Below, piece after piece: positions 1-8,743 of a stretch of 64,000 nt of DNA. The DNA is taken from positions 3,540,265-3,604,264 of the forward strand of contig NZ_KB911581.1 of the NCBI RefSeq assembly GCF_000383595.1. Direction: 5' to 3'. A program made the position numbers and the translations under genes. The notes below the pieces were generated by a model. It made no database searches, was not told where the DNA came from, and saw only the letters and a list, made by a program, of their open reading frames with translations. The stretch's first letter is position 1. The number at the start of each line of letters is the position of its first letter. This DNA comes from Streptomyces bottropensis ATCC 25435. GTDB taxonomy: Bacteria > Actinomycetota > Actinomycetes > Streptomycetales > Streptomycetaceae.

Positions 1-904
1 GTCCTACCCGCTCACCGAACGCTGGTGGGACGGGACCGCGTGGACCGACCACCGGCGCCAGCCGGAGCAGCCCGTGCCGCCGGTGCTCCGTCCGGGACCG
101 CCCGCGCGCGGCCCCGGACGCACCAAGGTCGTCGCGCTGGCCGCCGCCGGTGCCGTCCTGGCGGCCGGGGCGGTCACGGGCGGCGTCCTCCTGCTCGGCG
201 GCGGCGGGGACGGGGACGGCGGTCAGGGGACGAGGACCGCGTCGACCTCCCCGGCCCCCGACCCCGACGGATCCGACAGCCCGACCCCGACGAAGCCCGC
301 CACCGGGTCCCCCACCGGCGATCCGACCGTCGTCGTGGACGACCTCAACGGCATCACCTTCCCGATCCCCGACGGTTGGGAGGACGGCGACGGGTCGGCC
401 GAGGACGACGCGGTCCTGGTCACGGACGACGGCCTCTACGACTGTCCCGGCGACAACGGTCTGTGCCGCCGGGGCACGGTCGTCTCACGGACCGTCACCG
501 GCAGCAGCGAGACCTCCCCGAAGGTCCTCGCCGAGAACGACATCGAGGACGCGGCGGACGACGCCTACGACCGCGACGAACTCGACCGGCGCCCCTACAA
601 CGGCATCACCGGCCACGAGGTGGTCGGCTCCGGCTCCGTCGCCGTCGCCGGCCGCGCCGGCTACTACGTGCGCTGGCGCGTCACGACCGGGGCCGGACCC
701 GGCGGATACGTCCAGTCCCTCGTCTTCCCGTCCAGCAGCGGTTCCGAGGCACCGGTCCTCGTCCGCTTCGCCGTGGACGCGGGAGAGGACGGTCCGCCGG
801 TCGACGACATCGACGAGATCGTCGAGGGAATCCGCGCGGTGGGCGACACGGACGCGGACGCCGACGCGGACGGGGGAGTGGGCAGCAGCCTCGGCCCCTC
901 GTGA
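1..904 (+). CDS. DUF2510 domain membrane protein, 5' end cut by window
   Basis: The reading frame is open from base 2 and ends at the TGA at 902-904, so the start lies outside the window. The first residues contain ERWWDGTAWTDHRR, the tail of a DUF2510 domain (a short WWDG-TxWT motif common on actinobacterial membrane proteins). One hydrophobic segment follows (VVALAAAGAVLAAGAV...), then a Gly/Asp and Ser/Thr/Pro linker and a roughly 190-residue extracytoplasmic domain with two close Cys (DCPGDNGLC). Topology is therefore cytoplasmic DUF2510, one membrane span, exported C-terminal domain. The function of the outer domain is unknown. The extreme C-terminus is a short Asp-Ala repeat. It converges on the next gene. 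Confidence 0.75.
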   Translation, partial: SYPLTERWWDGTAWTDHRRQPEQPVPPVLRPGPPARGPGRTKVVALAAAGAVLAAGAVTGGVLLLGGGGDGDGGQGTRTASTSPAPDPDGSDSPTPTKPATGSPTGDPTVVVDDLNGITFPIPDGWEDGDGSAEDDAVLVTDDGLYDCPGDNGLCRRGTVVSRTVTGSSETSPKVLAENDIEDAADDAYDRDELDRRPYNGITGHEVVGSGSVAVAGRAGYYVRWRVTTGAGPGGYVQSLVFPSSSGSEAPVLVRFAVDAGEDGPPVDDIDEIVEGIRAVGDTDADADADGGVGSSLGPS

Positions 905-932
905 GCGCGCCCGGGACTCCCGTCGGCCCCGG

Positions 933-2135
933 CTACAGGAACGTGTGGCCCTCGCCGCGATACGTCGGCACGGCCGCCGTCACCTCGTCGCCCTCGACCA
1001 GGTGCAGCACGTCGAACCGCTCGCACAGCTCACCGGCCTTGGCGTGCCGGAACCACACCTTGTCGCCGAGCAGCAGGTCGTCGGCGGGCGCCCCCAGCAG
1101 CGGGGTCTGCACCTCGCCGGGGCCCTCCTGCGGGTCGTACCTCAGCCCCTCGGGCAGATACGGCACCGGCAGCCGGTCGGGGCCGGGCGCGCCGGAGGCC
1201 GGATAGCCGCCGCCCAGGACCGTGACGACCCCGACACCGGGACGCCGTACCACCGGCATGGCGAACAGCGCGGCCGGACGCCCGCTGAACGACGTGTAGT
1301 TGTCGAAGAGGCGCGGCACGTAGAGCCCGGAGCCGGCACCGATCTCGGTGACCGAGTCCTCCGCCGCCGTGTGCTGCACACTGCCCGTGCCGCCGCCGTT
1401 CACGAACTCCAGGTCCGGCGCCACCCGCCGTACGGCGCGCACCACTTCGGCCCGCCGCGCGGCCAGCTCCTTCTTCGCGGTGGCCTGCATCAGCCGGATG
1501 GCACGCGAACGCAGCGGCCGTCCGGCCACCGCGTCGCCCACACCGGCGATATGCCCCTCGTACGCCATGATCCCGACCAGCTTGAACCCCGGGCGCTCGG
1601 TGATCGCGCGGGCCATGTCCGCGACCTGCGCGGGGGAGTGCAGCGGGGAGCGCAGCGCCCCGACCCGCACCCGGCCGCCGAGCAGCTTCAGCGAGGTGTC
1701 CAACTCCAGGCAGACACGCACGACTTCGGTCCCGCCCCGCCGGGAGTTGTCGATCAGCTGGAGCTGGGCGGGGTCGTCGACCATGACGGTCACGGCGGCG
1801 GCGAGCTTGGGGTCGCCCGCCAGTTCGGCGAAGGCCTCGTGGTCGGCCGACGGGTAGGCGAGGAGCACGTCCTCGAACCCGGAGCGGGCCAGCCACAGGG
1901 ACTCGGCGAGGGTGAACGACATGATGCCCTCGAAGCCCTCACGGGCCAGGACCCTCTCCAGAAGGGCCCGGCAGCGAACGGACTTGCTCGCGACGCGGAT
2001 CGGCTTGCCACCGGCCCTGCGCGCGAGGTCGTCGGCGTTCGCGTCGAAGGCGTCGAGGTCGACGATCGCCACAGGGGCGTCGAGATGAGCTGTGGCCCGG
2101 TCGTACCGGGCCCGATCGGCGGCGCGCGCAGTCAT
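933..2135 (-). CDS. PLP-dependent alanine racemase/D-threonine aldolase-like enzyme
   Basis: A 400-residue protein of the fold-type III PLP family annotated in actinomycetes as amino acid deaminase/aldolase. The likely PLP lysine is K51 in RVASKS, near the start of the alanine-racemase-type barrel. Downstream motifs NGGGTGSV and EIGAGSGLY bind the cofactor phosphate in this family, and the C-terminal part holds the D-threonine-aldolase-like beta domain (LLLGDKVWFRHAKAGE). The ATG at 2135 is chosen because homology begins there (DLDAFDANADDLARRAGG); the frame could extend 32 codons upstream to 2231, but that stretch looks non-coding. Substrate cannot be read from sequence; D-amino-acid cleavage or deamination is the family expectation. 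It appears monocistronic. Confidence 0.8.
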   Translation of the reverse strand: MTARAADRARYDRATAHLDAPVAIVDLDAFDANADDLARRAGGKPIRVASKSVRCRALLERVLAREGFEGIMSFTLAESLWLARSGFEDVLLAYPSADHEAFAELAGDPKLAAAVTVMVDDPAQLQLIDNSRRGGTEVVRVCLELDTSLKLLGGRVRVGALRSPLHSPAQVADMARAITERPGFKLVGIMAYEGHIAGVGDAVAGRPLRSRAIRLMQATAKKELAARRAEVVRAVRRVAPDLEFVNGGGTGSVQHTAAEDSVTEIGAGSGLYVPRLFDNYTSFSGRPAALFAMPVVRRPGVGVVTVLGGGYPASGAPGPDRLPVPYLPEGLRYDPQEGPGEVQTPLLGAPADDLLLGDKVWFRHAKAGELCERFDVLHLVEGDEVTAAVPTYRGEGHTFL

Positions 2136-2419
2136 GCACGCAGCCTGCCAGACATGATTACCGCAGGGTAGGGGGACGTTCCGGGCAGAAGCCACGGGCC
2201 GGCGTACTGGTTCCCGTTCGACGGCGGCCAACCCGTAGAGTTACGCGCACGCAGGGACGACCTCGACGGGGATGCGGATCCGCTGCCGCGGGTATGGCTT
2301 GCCCGTGGTGACGGCGACCGCGGGCGGGCGAGTCCCGGTACGCGTGACGGCCGCTCCCCACGGGCGGCTGGACGCCCGGACGGCCTCCGGGCCGCACGGG
2401 ACGAGGAAACGGGGGGTGC

Positions 2420-4786
2420 ATGAGCACGGAAGCGCGGCGCGCCTCCATTCCCCCGCGCCCACCGGTCCCGCCCCGCCCGTCCATACCACCGGACCACGAA
2501 CCGCCGACCCCGCCGCAGGGCACCGCGCCCCGGCCTGCGTCGAGGGAACCCGGGGCCGACAGCGAGACACCGGACACGTGTCCGCCGGCCTCGGGAGGCG
2601 CGTCCGCCCGGGCCACTCGCCCGCCCACCGCGGGTACGCGGCCCCCGGCACCGGGTACGCCCGGTTCGGGTACACGCGCCTCCGCCTCCGGTGCGACCCC
2701 CACGGCTTCCTCTCCACGCGGCTCCGGCCCGGTGGGAGGCTCCTCGGTCCCCCCGCCCCGACCGGATCGCGCACCCTCGGCCGGGAACGGTCCGACCGTG
2801 CCGCGCCGCCCGCAACGGCCCCCCGTGGCGGGCGCGCCCGCACGGCCCAGCGCTCCGCCCCGCCCGTCCTCGACGCCCTCGTCGACGCCGGGCGCGCCCC
2901 GGGAGGTACGGCACCCCCGCGTGACGGATACGCCGAACACCCCGGAGAACAACCGGAGTTCCGGTGGTCAGGGCGGCACCGCACCCTCGCGTGCGCACGG
3001 CTCCGACCCGGCGGCCCGCCAGGGCGGCCTTCCGCGAGGCTCCCGGCCGCCGGCCGGGCAGGGCCCCCTGCACGGCTCCGGCGCCACGGCGTCCGGGCGC
3101 GATGCCGTACGCGGTCCGGGCGAGCCGGGCCGGGCTCCCGCGCGCGGCGCCGCCCAGCCGCCCGGCCGGAGCCCCGCGGGCGATGCCGCCGTGGACAGCG
3201 GCGCCCCGCGTCGCGGCGAGCACCCGCGTTTCTCCGACTTCCGGCGCACCGCGAGCCAGAACGGCGGCACCCCGGCCACCGCGCCGCCGCCCCCGGCCGC
3301 CTCCGCCCGCTTCCCCGACGCCCCGCCGGCGGCCTGGACCCGCTTCCTGAAGGCCCCACCGGCGGCTCCGACCCGTTTCCCGGACGCCACGCCCACGGCG
3401 TCGGCCCGCTTCCCGGACGGCCCCCCGGCCGCCGGTCGCCCGGACGACACCCCGCCCCCGGCCTCGGCCCGCTTCCCCGACACCCCGCCGGCGGCACGTG
3501 ACACCGCACGGCGGACGGACGTACCACGCTCCCCGGGGCCGGCACCGTCCTCGGCTCCGACACCGTCCTCGGCTCCGGCACCGTCCTCCGGTCCCGCACG
3601 GCCCTCCGGAGCCCGGGCGGCCGACCCGGCCCCACCCCTCGGCGGCCGACCGGCACGGCCCTCCGGCCCACCCGCCGACCAAGCGCCACCACGCTCCTCC
3701 GCGAGCGCGCCCTCCCGCCCGGCCGCACGGCCCCCGGCGCAGGCACCCGCCGACGGCGTACCGGCGTCCGGTGGCGCCGCCCCGCCCACCGCGCCGCCCC
3801 CGCGCCGGCCCACGCCCCAGGAACGGGCCCCCGAGGGCACGCCCCACCCGAGGCCCCTCACCCCCGAGCGCCCCGGCGGCTGGCAGCCTCCGTCGGCTTC
3901 GTCCCGGCGGTCCGCCGAAGCCCTCGACGGCGTCCTCGGCGCCGCTGCCGGGCGGCCCTTCGTGACGTTCGCCCAGCCGGACACCTCGCCGTGGACCGCG
4001 CCGGAGCCGTACGCCACGCGCCGCAGGCCGCGCCCCACCAGGGCGAGAGCGGCGGCCGTGGCCGCGTGCGTGGTGCTCGGCATCGGGCTCATCGGCGGCG
4101 CCGCGGCCGGGAGTTGGCTCACCGGGGACCCCGGGGCGGACGGCTCCCGCGACACCTTCGCGATGGCCGGACAGCTGTGGCACGGCGTACCCGTCGACGA
4201 ACTGTTCCCGCCCACCGTGCGCGGCGAGGGCGCCGGACCCGGCGGCACCGACCGCACCTGGACACGGATCGCCGTCGCGCGCGACAGCGGCTGCGCGGAC
4301 GCCTTCGACCCGCTGCTGCGCAAGGTCCTCGCCCCCGTCGGCTGTCTGCGGCTGCTGCGCGCCACCTACACCGACGCGACCCGGAGCAACGTCATCACCG
4401 TCGGCCTGATGTTCACCAAGGCCGACGCCGCCGCCATGACCGCGCTCAGGAACCGCTTCGCGAAGGACGAGCTGGACCGCCGCACCGACCTGATGCCGAG
4501 GCCGTACGCCGCCGAGGACACCGTCGCGGCCGGCTTCGGCGACGACCAGCGGGCCTCCTGGACGATCTCCGTCCTCACCGACGTCCCCGTCGTGGTCTAC
4601 GCCGTCTCGGGCTTCGCCGACGGCCGCACCGTCACCGAACCACAGCCGGCCGAGGACGCGATGAAGCCCGGCGCCACCGCCGCCCCCGCCCAGTCCGGTC
4701 TCGGCCACGAGGCGAAGGGCCTCGCCGACCGCATCGAACGCGGCCTGCGCAGGACCGCCGCGTCCGCCACGGAGCTGCCCTCATGA
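2420..4786 (+). CDS. Proline-rich single-span membrane protein coupled to mycosin
   Basis: A 788-residue protein. Residues 1 to about 540 are low-complexity Pro/Ala/Arg/Ser, probably disordered and cytoplasmic, with an imperfect RFPD-PPAA repeat encoded at about 3303-3495. One membrane span lies at about residues 545-567 (AVAACVVLGIGLIGGAAAG), followed by a folded C-terminal domain of about 215 residues with two Cys (DSGCADAF, VGCLRLL). The start is the ATG at 2420. Its TGA overlaps the ATG of the protease gene (ATGA at 4783-4786), so the two are translationally coupled and probably work together; the outer domain could be a partner, substrate or chaperone of the protease, which is inference. 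I do not recognise a named domain. Confidence 0.7.
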   Translation: MSTEARRASIPPRPPVPPRPSIPPDHEPPTPPQGTAPRPASREPGADSETPDTCPPASGGASARATRPPTAGTRPPAPGTPGSGTRASASGATPTASSPRGSGPVGGSSVPPPRPDRAPSAGNGPTVPRRPQRPPVAGAPARPSAPPRPSSTPSSTPGAPREVRHPRVTDTPNTPENNRSSGGQGGTAPSRAHGSDPAARQGGLPRGSRPPAGQGPLHGSGATASGRDAVRGPGEPGRAPARGAAQPPGRSPAGDAAVDSGAPRRGEHPRFSDFRRTASQNGGTPATAPPPPAASARFPDAPPAAWTRFLKAPPAAPTRFPDATPTASARFPDGPPAAGRPDDTPPPASARFPDTPPAARDTARRTDVPRSPGPAPSSAPTPSSAPAPSSGPARPSGARAADPAPPLGGRPARPSGPPADQAPPRSSASAPSRPAARPPAQAPADGVPASGGAAPPTAPPPRRPTPQERAPEGTPHPRPLTPERPGGWQPPSASSRRSAEALDGVLGAAAGRPFVTFAQPDTSPWTAPEPYATRRRPRPTRARAAAVAACVVLGIGLIGGAAAGSWLTGDPGADGSRDTFAMAGQLWHGVPVDELFPPTVRGEGAGPGGTDRTWTRIAVARDSGCADAFDPLLRKVLAPVGCLRLLRATYTDATRSNVITVGLMFTKADAAAMTALRNRFAKDELDRRTDLMPRPYAAEDTVAAGFGDDQRASWTISVLTDVPVVVYAVSGFADGRTVTEPQPAEDAMKPGATAAPAQSGLGHEAKGLADRIERGLRRTAASATELPS

Positions 4787-6051
4787 CCGCCGGGAAACCC
4801 CTGATCTCCGGGACCGCCGTACCGGCAGGAGAGACCGCGCGGGCAGTGACGCCCACCCGGGCCGGCCGCAGCGCCCGGCGTCCGCGGCTCCGCCTGCTCA
4901 GCCTCCCCCTCGCCGCCTCCCTGGCCCTCCTGCCGTCCACCGCCGCGCACGCCGACGGCATCCGGGACCAGCAGTGGGCGCTGGAGGCGATGCACACACA
5001 GGAGGCGTGGCGTACGACGAAGGGGGCCGGCATCACGGTCGCGGTGCTCGACACCGGCGTCGACGACGAGCACCCGGACCTCGTCGGCAATGTCCTGCCG
5101 ACGCGGGACATGGTCGGCTTCGGGGCCTCGCGCGGCGACCGCGCCTGGGCCCGGCACGGCACCGCCATGGCCGGGATCATCGCCGGGCACGGACACGGCC
5201 CGAACAACGCCGACGGCGTCCTCGGCATCGCCCCCGAGGCACGGATCCTCCCCGTCCGCGTCATCCTCGAGGACAAGGACGCGGCCCGCTCCAAGGCCCG
5301 CAGCACGCGCGGCAACGCCCTCGCCGAAGGCATCCGCTGGGCCGCCGACCAGGACGTCGACGTCATCAACCTCTCCCTCGGCGACGACTCCGAGTCCGCC
5401 CATCCGGAACCCTCCGAGGACGCCGCCGTCCAGTACGCCCTGGCGAAGGGCTCGATCGTGGTCGCCTCGGCCGGAAACGGCGGGGCGAAGGGCGACCACA
5501 TCTCCTACCCGGCGGCCTACCCGGGCGTGATCGCGGTGACCGCCGTCGACGAGGACGGCGACCGCGCCCCGTTCTCCACCCGCCGCTGGTACGCCACCGT
5601 CAGCGCCCCCGGCGTCGACGTCGTCATCGCCGACCCGGACCGCAAGTACTACGAGGGCTGGGGCACCAGCGCCGCCGCGGCCTTCGTCTCCGGCGCCGCC
5701 GCCCTCATCAAGGCGGCCCATCCGAGCCTGACCCCCGCCCAGGTCAAACGCCTCCTGGAGGAGACCGCGCGCGAAGCCCCCGCCGGCGGCCGCGACGACT
5801 CCCGCGGCTTCGGCTTCGTCGACCCGGCGGCCGCCATCGACAAGGGCGCCGAACTCACCTCCGACGACCTCAAGACCGCGTCGTACGGCGGCAAGTACTT
5901 CGGCTCCGGCCCGGACCCGGTCGAGGAGGAGGACCCGACCGTCGGCTGGGCCGCCCCCGCCGCAGGTGGAGTAGGCGCGTTCCTGCTGGTCATGGCCGTG
6001 ATGGTCTGGCGCGGACGCGGTCGCGGCCGGCCCGACGAGTACATCGTCTGA
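4783..6051 (+). CDS. Mycosin-like S8 serine protease (type VII secretion-associated family)
   Basis: A 422-residue subtilisin-family protease. The catalytic triad is visible: D90 in VAVLDTGVDD, H125 in ARHGTAMAG and S296 in GWGTSAAAAF, with oxyanion-hole N232 in SAGNGG. A basic N-terminus and signal peptide end near AAHADGI, and the protein closes with a hydrophobic anchor (VGAFLLVMAVMVW) and a short basic tail. Signal peptide, S8 domain and C-terminal anchor together are the mycosin (MycP) architecture that accompanies type VII secretion. No EccB/C/D, EccE or WXG100 gene is present, so here it is an orphan paired with the upstream proline-rich membrane protein. Its stop is only 9 bp from the convergent next gene. 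Confidence 0.85.
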   Translation: MTAGKPLISGTAVPAGETARAVTPTRAGRSARRPRLRLLSLPLAASLALLPSTAAHADGIRDQQWALEAMHTQEAWRTTKGAGITVAVLDTGVDDEHPDLVGNVLPTRDMVGFGASRGDRAWARHGTAMAGIIAGHGHGPNNADGVLGIAPEARILPVRVILEDKDAARSKARSTRGNALAEGIRWAADQDVDVINLSLGDDSESAHPEPSEDAAVQYALAKGSIVVASAGNGGAKGDHISYPAAYPGVIAVTAVDEDGDRAPFSTRRWYATVSAPGVDVVIADPDRKYYEGWGTSAAAAFVSGAAALIKAAHPSLTPAQVKRLLEETAREAPAGGRDDSRGFGFVDPAAAIDKGAELTSDDLKTASYGGKYFGSGPDPVEEEDPTVGWAAPAAGGVGAFLLVMAVMVWRGRGRGRPDEYIV

Positions 6052-6060
6052 AGGCGGCGC

Positions 6061-7095
6061 CTACGAGGTGCCAGCCACCTCCGCCTCGCCCGTCGTGCCC
6101 CCGAACACCGAGACGGCAGCCCGCGCCGCCGCCTCCACCAGCGCGACCCCCTTCGCCTTTGTCGTGCTGCCGTGCGACACCACCGCGACCAGGTACGCCC
6201 GCCCCTCCACCGTCACCCGGCCGACGCTGTTGATGTCCCACAGCCCGGTCGCGGTACGCGGCAACCACCCGTTCTTCAGGGCGAATCCTGATCCCGAGAC
6301 CCCACCCGACGCAGCCGCCGAGACGCCCCAGTCCTGCCCCGGGGCGATCCGGCCCATCAGCTCCTGGACGTACGACCGTGCGGCCGCGCTCAGCTCGGAC
6401 GTGCCGTCGTCCCCGAACACCTGCCGGAGAAGGGTGAGTTGATCGGCCGCCGTGGTCTGGGTGAGGCCCCAGTACAGCCCGTCGCCGCCCTCGGTGTCCG
6501 TCAGCCCGAACCGCTCGTTCGCGGCGTCGAGGCCGCCCGCCTGCCCGATGACCTTCCACAGAGCCGTCGCGGACGCGTTGTCGCTGTCCCGGATCATCGC
6601 GGAGGCGTACGTACGCTCCTGCGCGGTGAGCGACCGGCCCGCGTCCTCGGCCCGCAGCAGCAGGGCCGCCAGGATGTCCAGCTTGACGATGCTCGCGGTG
6701 TCGAAGCGCGCGTCCCCGTACCGGGCCGATTTCCCGGAGGTCACGTCCAGCACCGACACCGACACCGCCGCCCCGTCCTCGACGGCCACCTCCGCCAGGG
6801 CCGCCGCGAGCAGCGCGTCGTGATCCGCCACGGGCGCCGCCACAGGTTCCACCGAAGCCTCCTCGACGACCGCGCCCGCGTCCGCGCCCGGCACGGGGGA
6901 AGCGGAGGCCGGGGGCGGTACCGACGATGACGCCGACGACGATACGGCGAAACCCCCGCCGTCCTGCGCCCGGGCCCGCATGTACACCGACCCGGCGGCC
7001 GTGCCGCCCACCAGGACGAGGACGACGAGCGCGAGGTGGACGAGCGGACGGCGCACGGACGGACGGGTGCGGCGAGGGGCTCCGGATGACGGCAT
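6061..7095 (-). CDS. Membrane-anchored class A beta-lactamase-like serine hydrolase
   Basis: A 344-residue protein with an N-terminal hydrophobic anchor (about residues 18-36), a Ser/Pro/Ala/Val linker and a penicillin-binding/beta-lactamase class A domain. The motifs are S135-I-V-K138 (SxxK), SDN at 171-173 and KNG at 274-276 in place of KTG. The catalytic serine, lysine and SDN loop are intact, so an active acyl-serine enzyme is plausible. I do not see an obvious ExxLN omega-loop motif for deacylation, so cell-wall or unknown hydrolase activity is as likely as antibiotic resistance. It is divergent from the SseB-like gene. Confidence 0.75.
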   Translation of the reverse strand: MPSSGAPRRTRPSVRRPLVHLALVVLVLVGGTAAGSVYMRARAQDGGGFAVSSSASSSVPPPASASPVPGADAGAVVEEASVEPVAAPVADHDALLAAALAEVAVEDGAAVSVSVLDVTSGKSARYGDARFDTASIVKLDILAALLLRAEDAGRSLTAQERTYASAMIRDSDNASATALWKVIGQAGGLDAANERFGLTDTEGGDGLYWGLTQTTAADQLTLLRQVFGDDGTSELSAAARSYVQELMGRIAPGQDWGVSAAASGGVSGSGFALKNGWLPRTATGLWDINSVGRVTVEGRAYLVAVVSHGSTTKAKGVALVEAAARAAVSVFGGTTGEAEVAGTS

Positions 7096-7244
7096 GCCGC
7101 GATGGTGGTGGACCCCGCTGTGCGTGTGGTGAGGCGCTTGTTAAATGCGTGTCAGGGAAGGCTGAGAAAACCGTGAGCGAGGTGACCGCCACGTTTCCGG
7201 CCTGCCGGACGCCCGGGGGACCTCCCCCGATAGGCTCGACGACC

Positions 7245-7976
7245 GTGGCGAACAAGAACATTCCCGACCCCGGCTTCTCCGACGACGACGGTTCCGCCGA
7301 CCCCCGGCTGAGCGCCGCGCTCGCGGCCTGGGCCGAGGACCGCAGGGCCGTGGGCCCCGTCCTCGAAGCCCTTGAGGGGGCCCGGCTGCTCGTGCCCGTC
7401 GTGGCCGTGCTCGGCGAGGTCGAGGTGGACGAGAGGGGGCTGCGCCGCGAGAAGACCAGCGACATGGCCGTCCCCACCCTGAAGGCCGGCGGCCGCACCG
7501 CCCTGCCCGCCTTCACCTCCACCCACTCCCTGGCCCGCTGGGACCCGGCCGCCCGCCCCGTCGCCGTACCCCTGCGCCAGGCGCTGCAGGCCGCCGCGCA
7601 CGAGAAGGCCGACACGGTCGTCCTCGACCTCGCCGGTCCCGTCACCTACGAGCTGACCGGCCGGGCCCTGCTCGCGCTCGCCGAGGGACGCACCACCACC
7701 GACCCGCTCGCCGACCCCGCCGTCCGCGACGCCGTCCGCGCGGCCGTCGCCGCCGAGCCGGCCGTGCTCCGCGCCCACCTCGGCCCCGGGCAGGCCGACG
7801 GCACCCTGGCCCTCGTCCTCGACCCGTCCGCGGGCCCGGCCGAGGCCGCACGGTCCGTCGCGGGCCGCCTCGCCGCCGACGAGACACTTCGGGCCCGCCT
7901 GGTGCGCGGCCTCGACCTGGCACTGCTGCCGGCCGGGGCGACGCCACCGGGCGAGCCCTTGTACGTACGGGGGTAG
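7245..7976 (+). CDS. SseB-like family protein
   Basis: A 243-residue cytoplasmic protein resembling the SseB/SseB-like family: a core with REKTSDMAVPTL and ALPAFTSTHSLARW, typical of these alpha/beta proteins, in which an intracellular value-type beta sheet is followed by a variable C-terminal half. The start is the GTG at 7245; the open frame runs farther upstream but is out of character there (Arg/Pro-rich intergenic translation). The function is unknown in Streptomyces. The 149 bp before it are shared with the divergent beta-lactamase-like gene and contain the AT-rich patch TTGTTAAATGCG. Confidence 0.75.
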   Translation: MANKNIPDPGFSDDDGSADPRLSAALAAWAEDRRAVGPVLEALEGARLLVPVVAVLGEVEVDERGLRREKTSDMAVPTLKAGGRTALPAFTSTHSLARWDPAARPVAVPLRQALQAAAHEKADTVVLDLAGPVTYELTGRALLALAEGRTTTDPLADPAVRDAVRAAVAAEPAVLRAHLGPGQADGTLALVLDPSAGPAEAARSVAGRLAADETLRARLVRGLDLALLPAGATPPGEPLYVRG

Positions 7977-7991
7977 CGGTCGCCGCCAGGT

Positions 7992-8348
7992 CTAGCCGTA
8001 GACCGGGCCCGTGTACTTCTCGCCCGGGCCCTGGCCCGGCTCGTCCGGTACGACCGACGCCTCGCGGAACGCCAGCTGCAGCGACTTCAGGCCGTCGCGC
8101 AGCGGTGCCGCGTGGAAGGAGCTGATCTCGGTCGCCGACGCGTCGAGGAGGCCGGCGAGGGCGGTGACGAGCTTGCGGGCCTCGTCCAGGTCCTTGTACT
8201 TGTCGCCCTCCTCCGTCAAGCCGAGCTTCACCGCGGCGGCGCTCATCAGGTTGACGGCGACGGTCACGATCACCTCGACCGCGGGGACCTCGGCGATGTC
8301 GCGGGTCATCGAGTCGAAGTCGGGGTTCTCAGGAGGGGTCTCACTCAT
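7992..8348 (-). CDS. DUF1844 domain protein
   Basis: A 118-residue acidic protein matching the DUF1844 pattern: DFDSMTRDIAEVPAVEVI, then VNLMSAAAVKLGL and DLDEARKLVTALAGLLD. DUF1844 proteins are small helical proteins of unknown function that commonly sit next to infC in actinomycetes, as here, where the gene is divergent from the infC leader. The start is the ATG at 8348 (MSETPPEN); an in-frame ATG 12 codons upstream lies in probable promoter sequence. It converges on the SseB-like gene with a 15-bp gap. Confidence 0.8.
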   Translation of the reverse strand: MSETPPENPDFDSMTRDIAEVPAVEVIVTVAVNLMSAAAVKLGLTEEGDKYKDLDEARKLVTALAGLLDASATEISSFHAAPLRDGLKSLQLAFREASVVPDEPGQGPGEKYTGPVYG

Positions 8349-8408
8349 GCCCCACACGATAGGCCCCGCCGCGCACGCCCCCACCTGCGGGAGTCCGGCG
8401 CAGCCCGA

Positions 8409-8438
8409 TTGGCACGCCAGGTTTCAACCCGGTATGGT
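8409..8438 (+). promoter_or_regulatory. Probable housekeeping-sigma promoter of the infC operon
   Basis: TTGGCA at 8409-8414 and TATGGT at 8433-8438 are separated by 18 bp, a reasonable match to a Streptomyces vegetative promoter. It lies in the divergent gap with the DUF1844 gene and would give an infC transcript with a leader of about 300 nt. Confidence 0.5.
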
Positions 8439-8444
8439 GGTGTC

Positions 8445-8743
8445 AACGACCGGCTGGACACCTGTGTGTCCGGCCCGCAAGTGGAGGCTCCGAACTCCCA
8501 CCTGACTGTCCTCCGGGACGGCAGGTCAACCGGTCAGACGGCCCCCACCGTTCCGTACGGACGGTGGAGTCGTCCGATACTGCGCCCCGCGGCACACCCG
8601 CGGCGGTGCTCCGGCAGCATATGGAGCCCCGCCTGTGTCCCGTCCGGGGCATTTTTCATGGCCCTTGACGGTTGGTCTCTATGTCAACCAGACATAACAC
8701 GGCGGTCCGCCAGACCGGCGTGTGGTGCTACCGAGGAGGATCC
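8445..8743 (+). promoter_or_regulatory. Long structured 5' leader of infC
   Basis: No gene fits in this stretch. The leader carries several hairpins: a self-complementary CCGTACGG near 8556, a CCGCGG-cacac-CCGCGG stem at about 8587-8603, and a terminator-like stem ending at 8656. Leaders of infC-rpmI-rplT operons are regulated in other phyla by L20 or IF3 binding or by attenuation, so a regulatory leader is expected; the specific mechanism here is inferred. Confidence 0.5.
8626..8656 (+). terminator. Terminator-like hairpin inside the infC leader (possible attenuator)
   Basis: GCCCCG at 8626-8631 pairs with CGGGGC at 8645-8650 across a 13-nt loop and is followed immediately by ATTTTT. It has the form of an intrinsic terminator but sits about 90 nt upstream of the infC start, not after a gene, so it would act as an attenuator. 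Confidence 0.5.
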
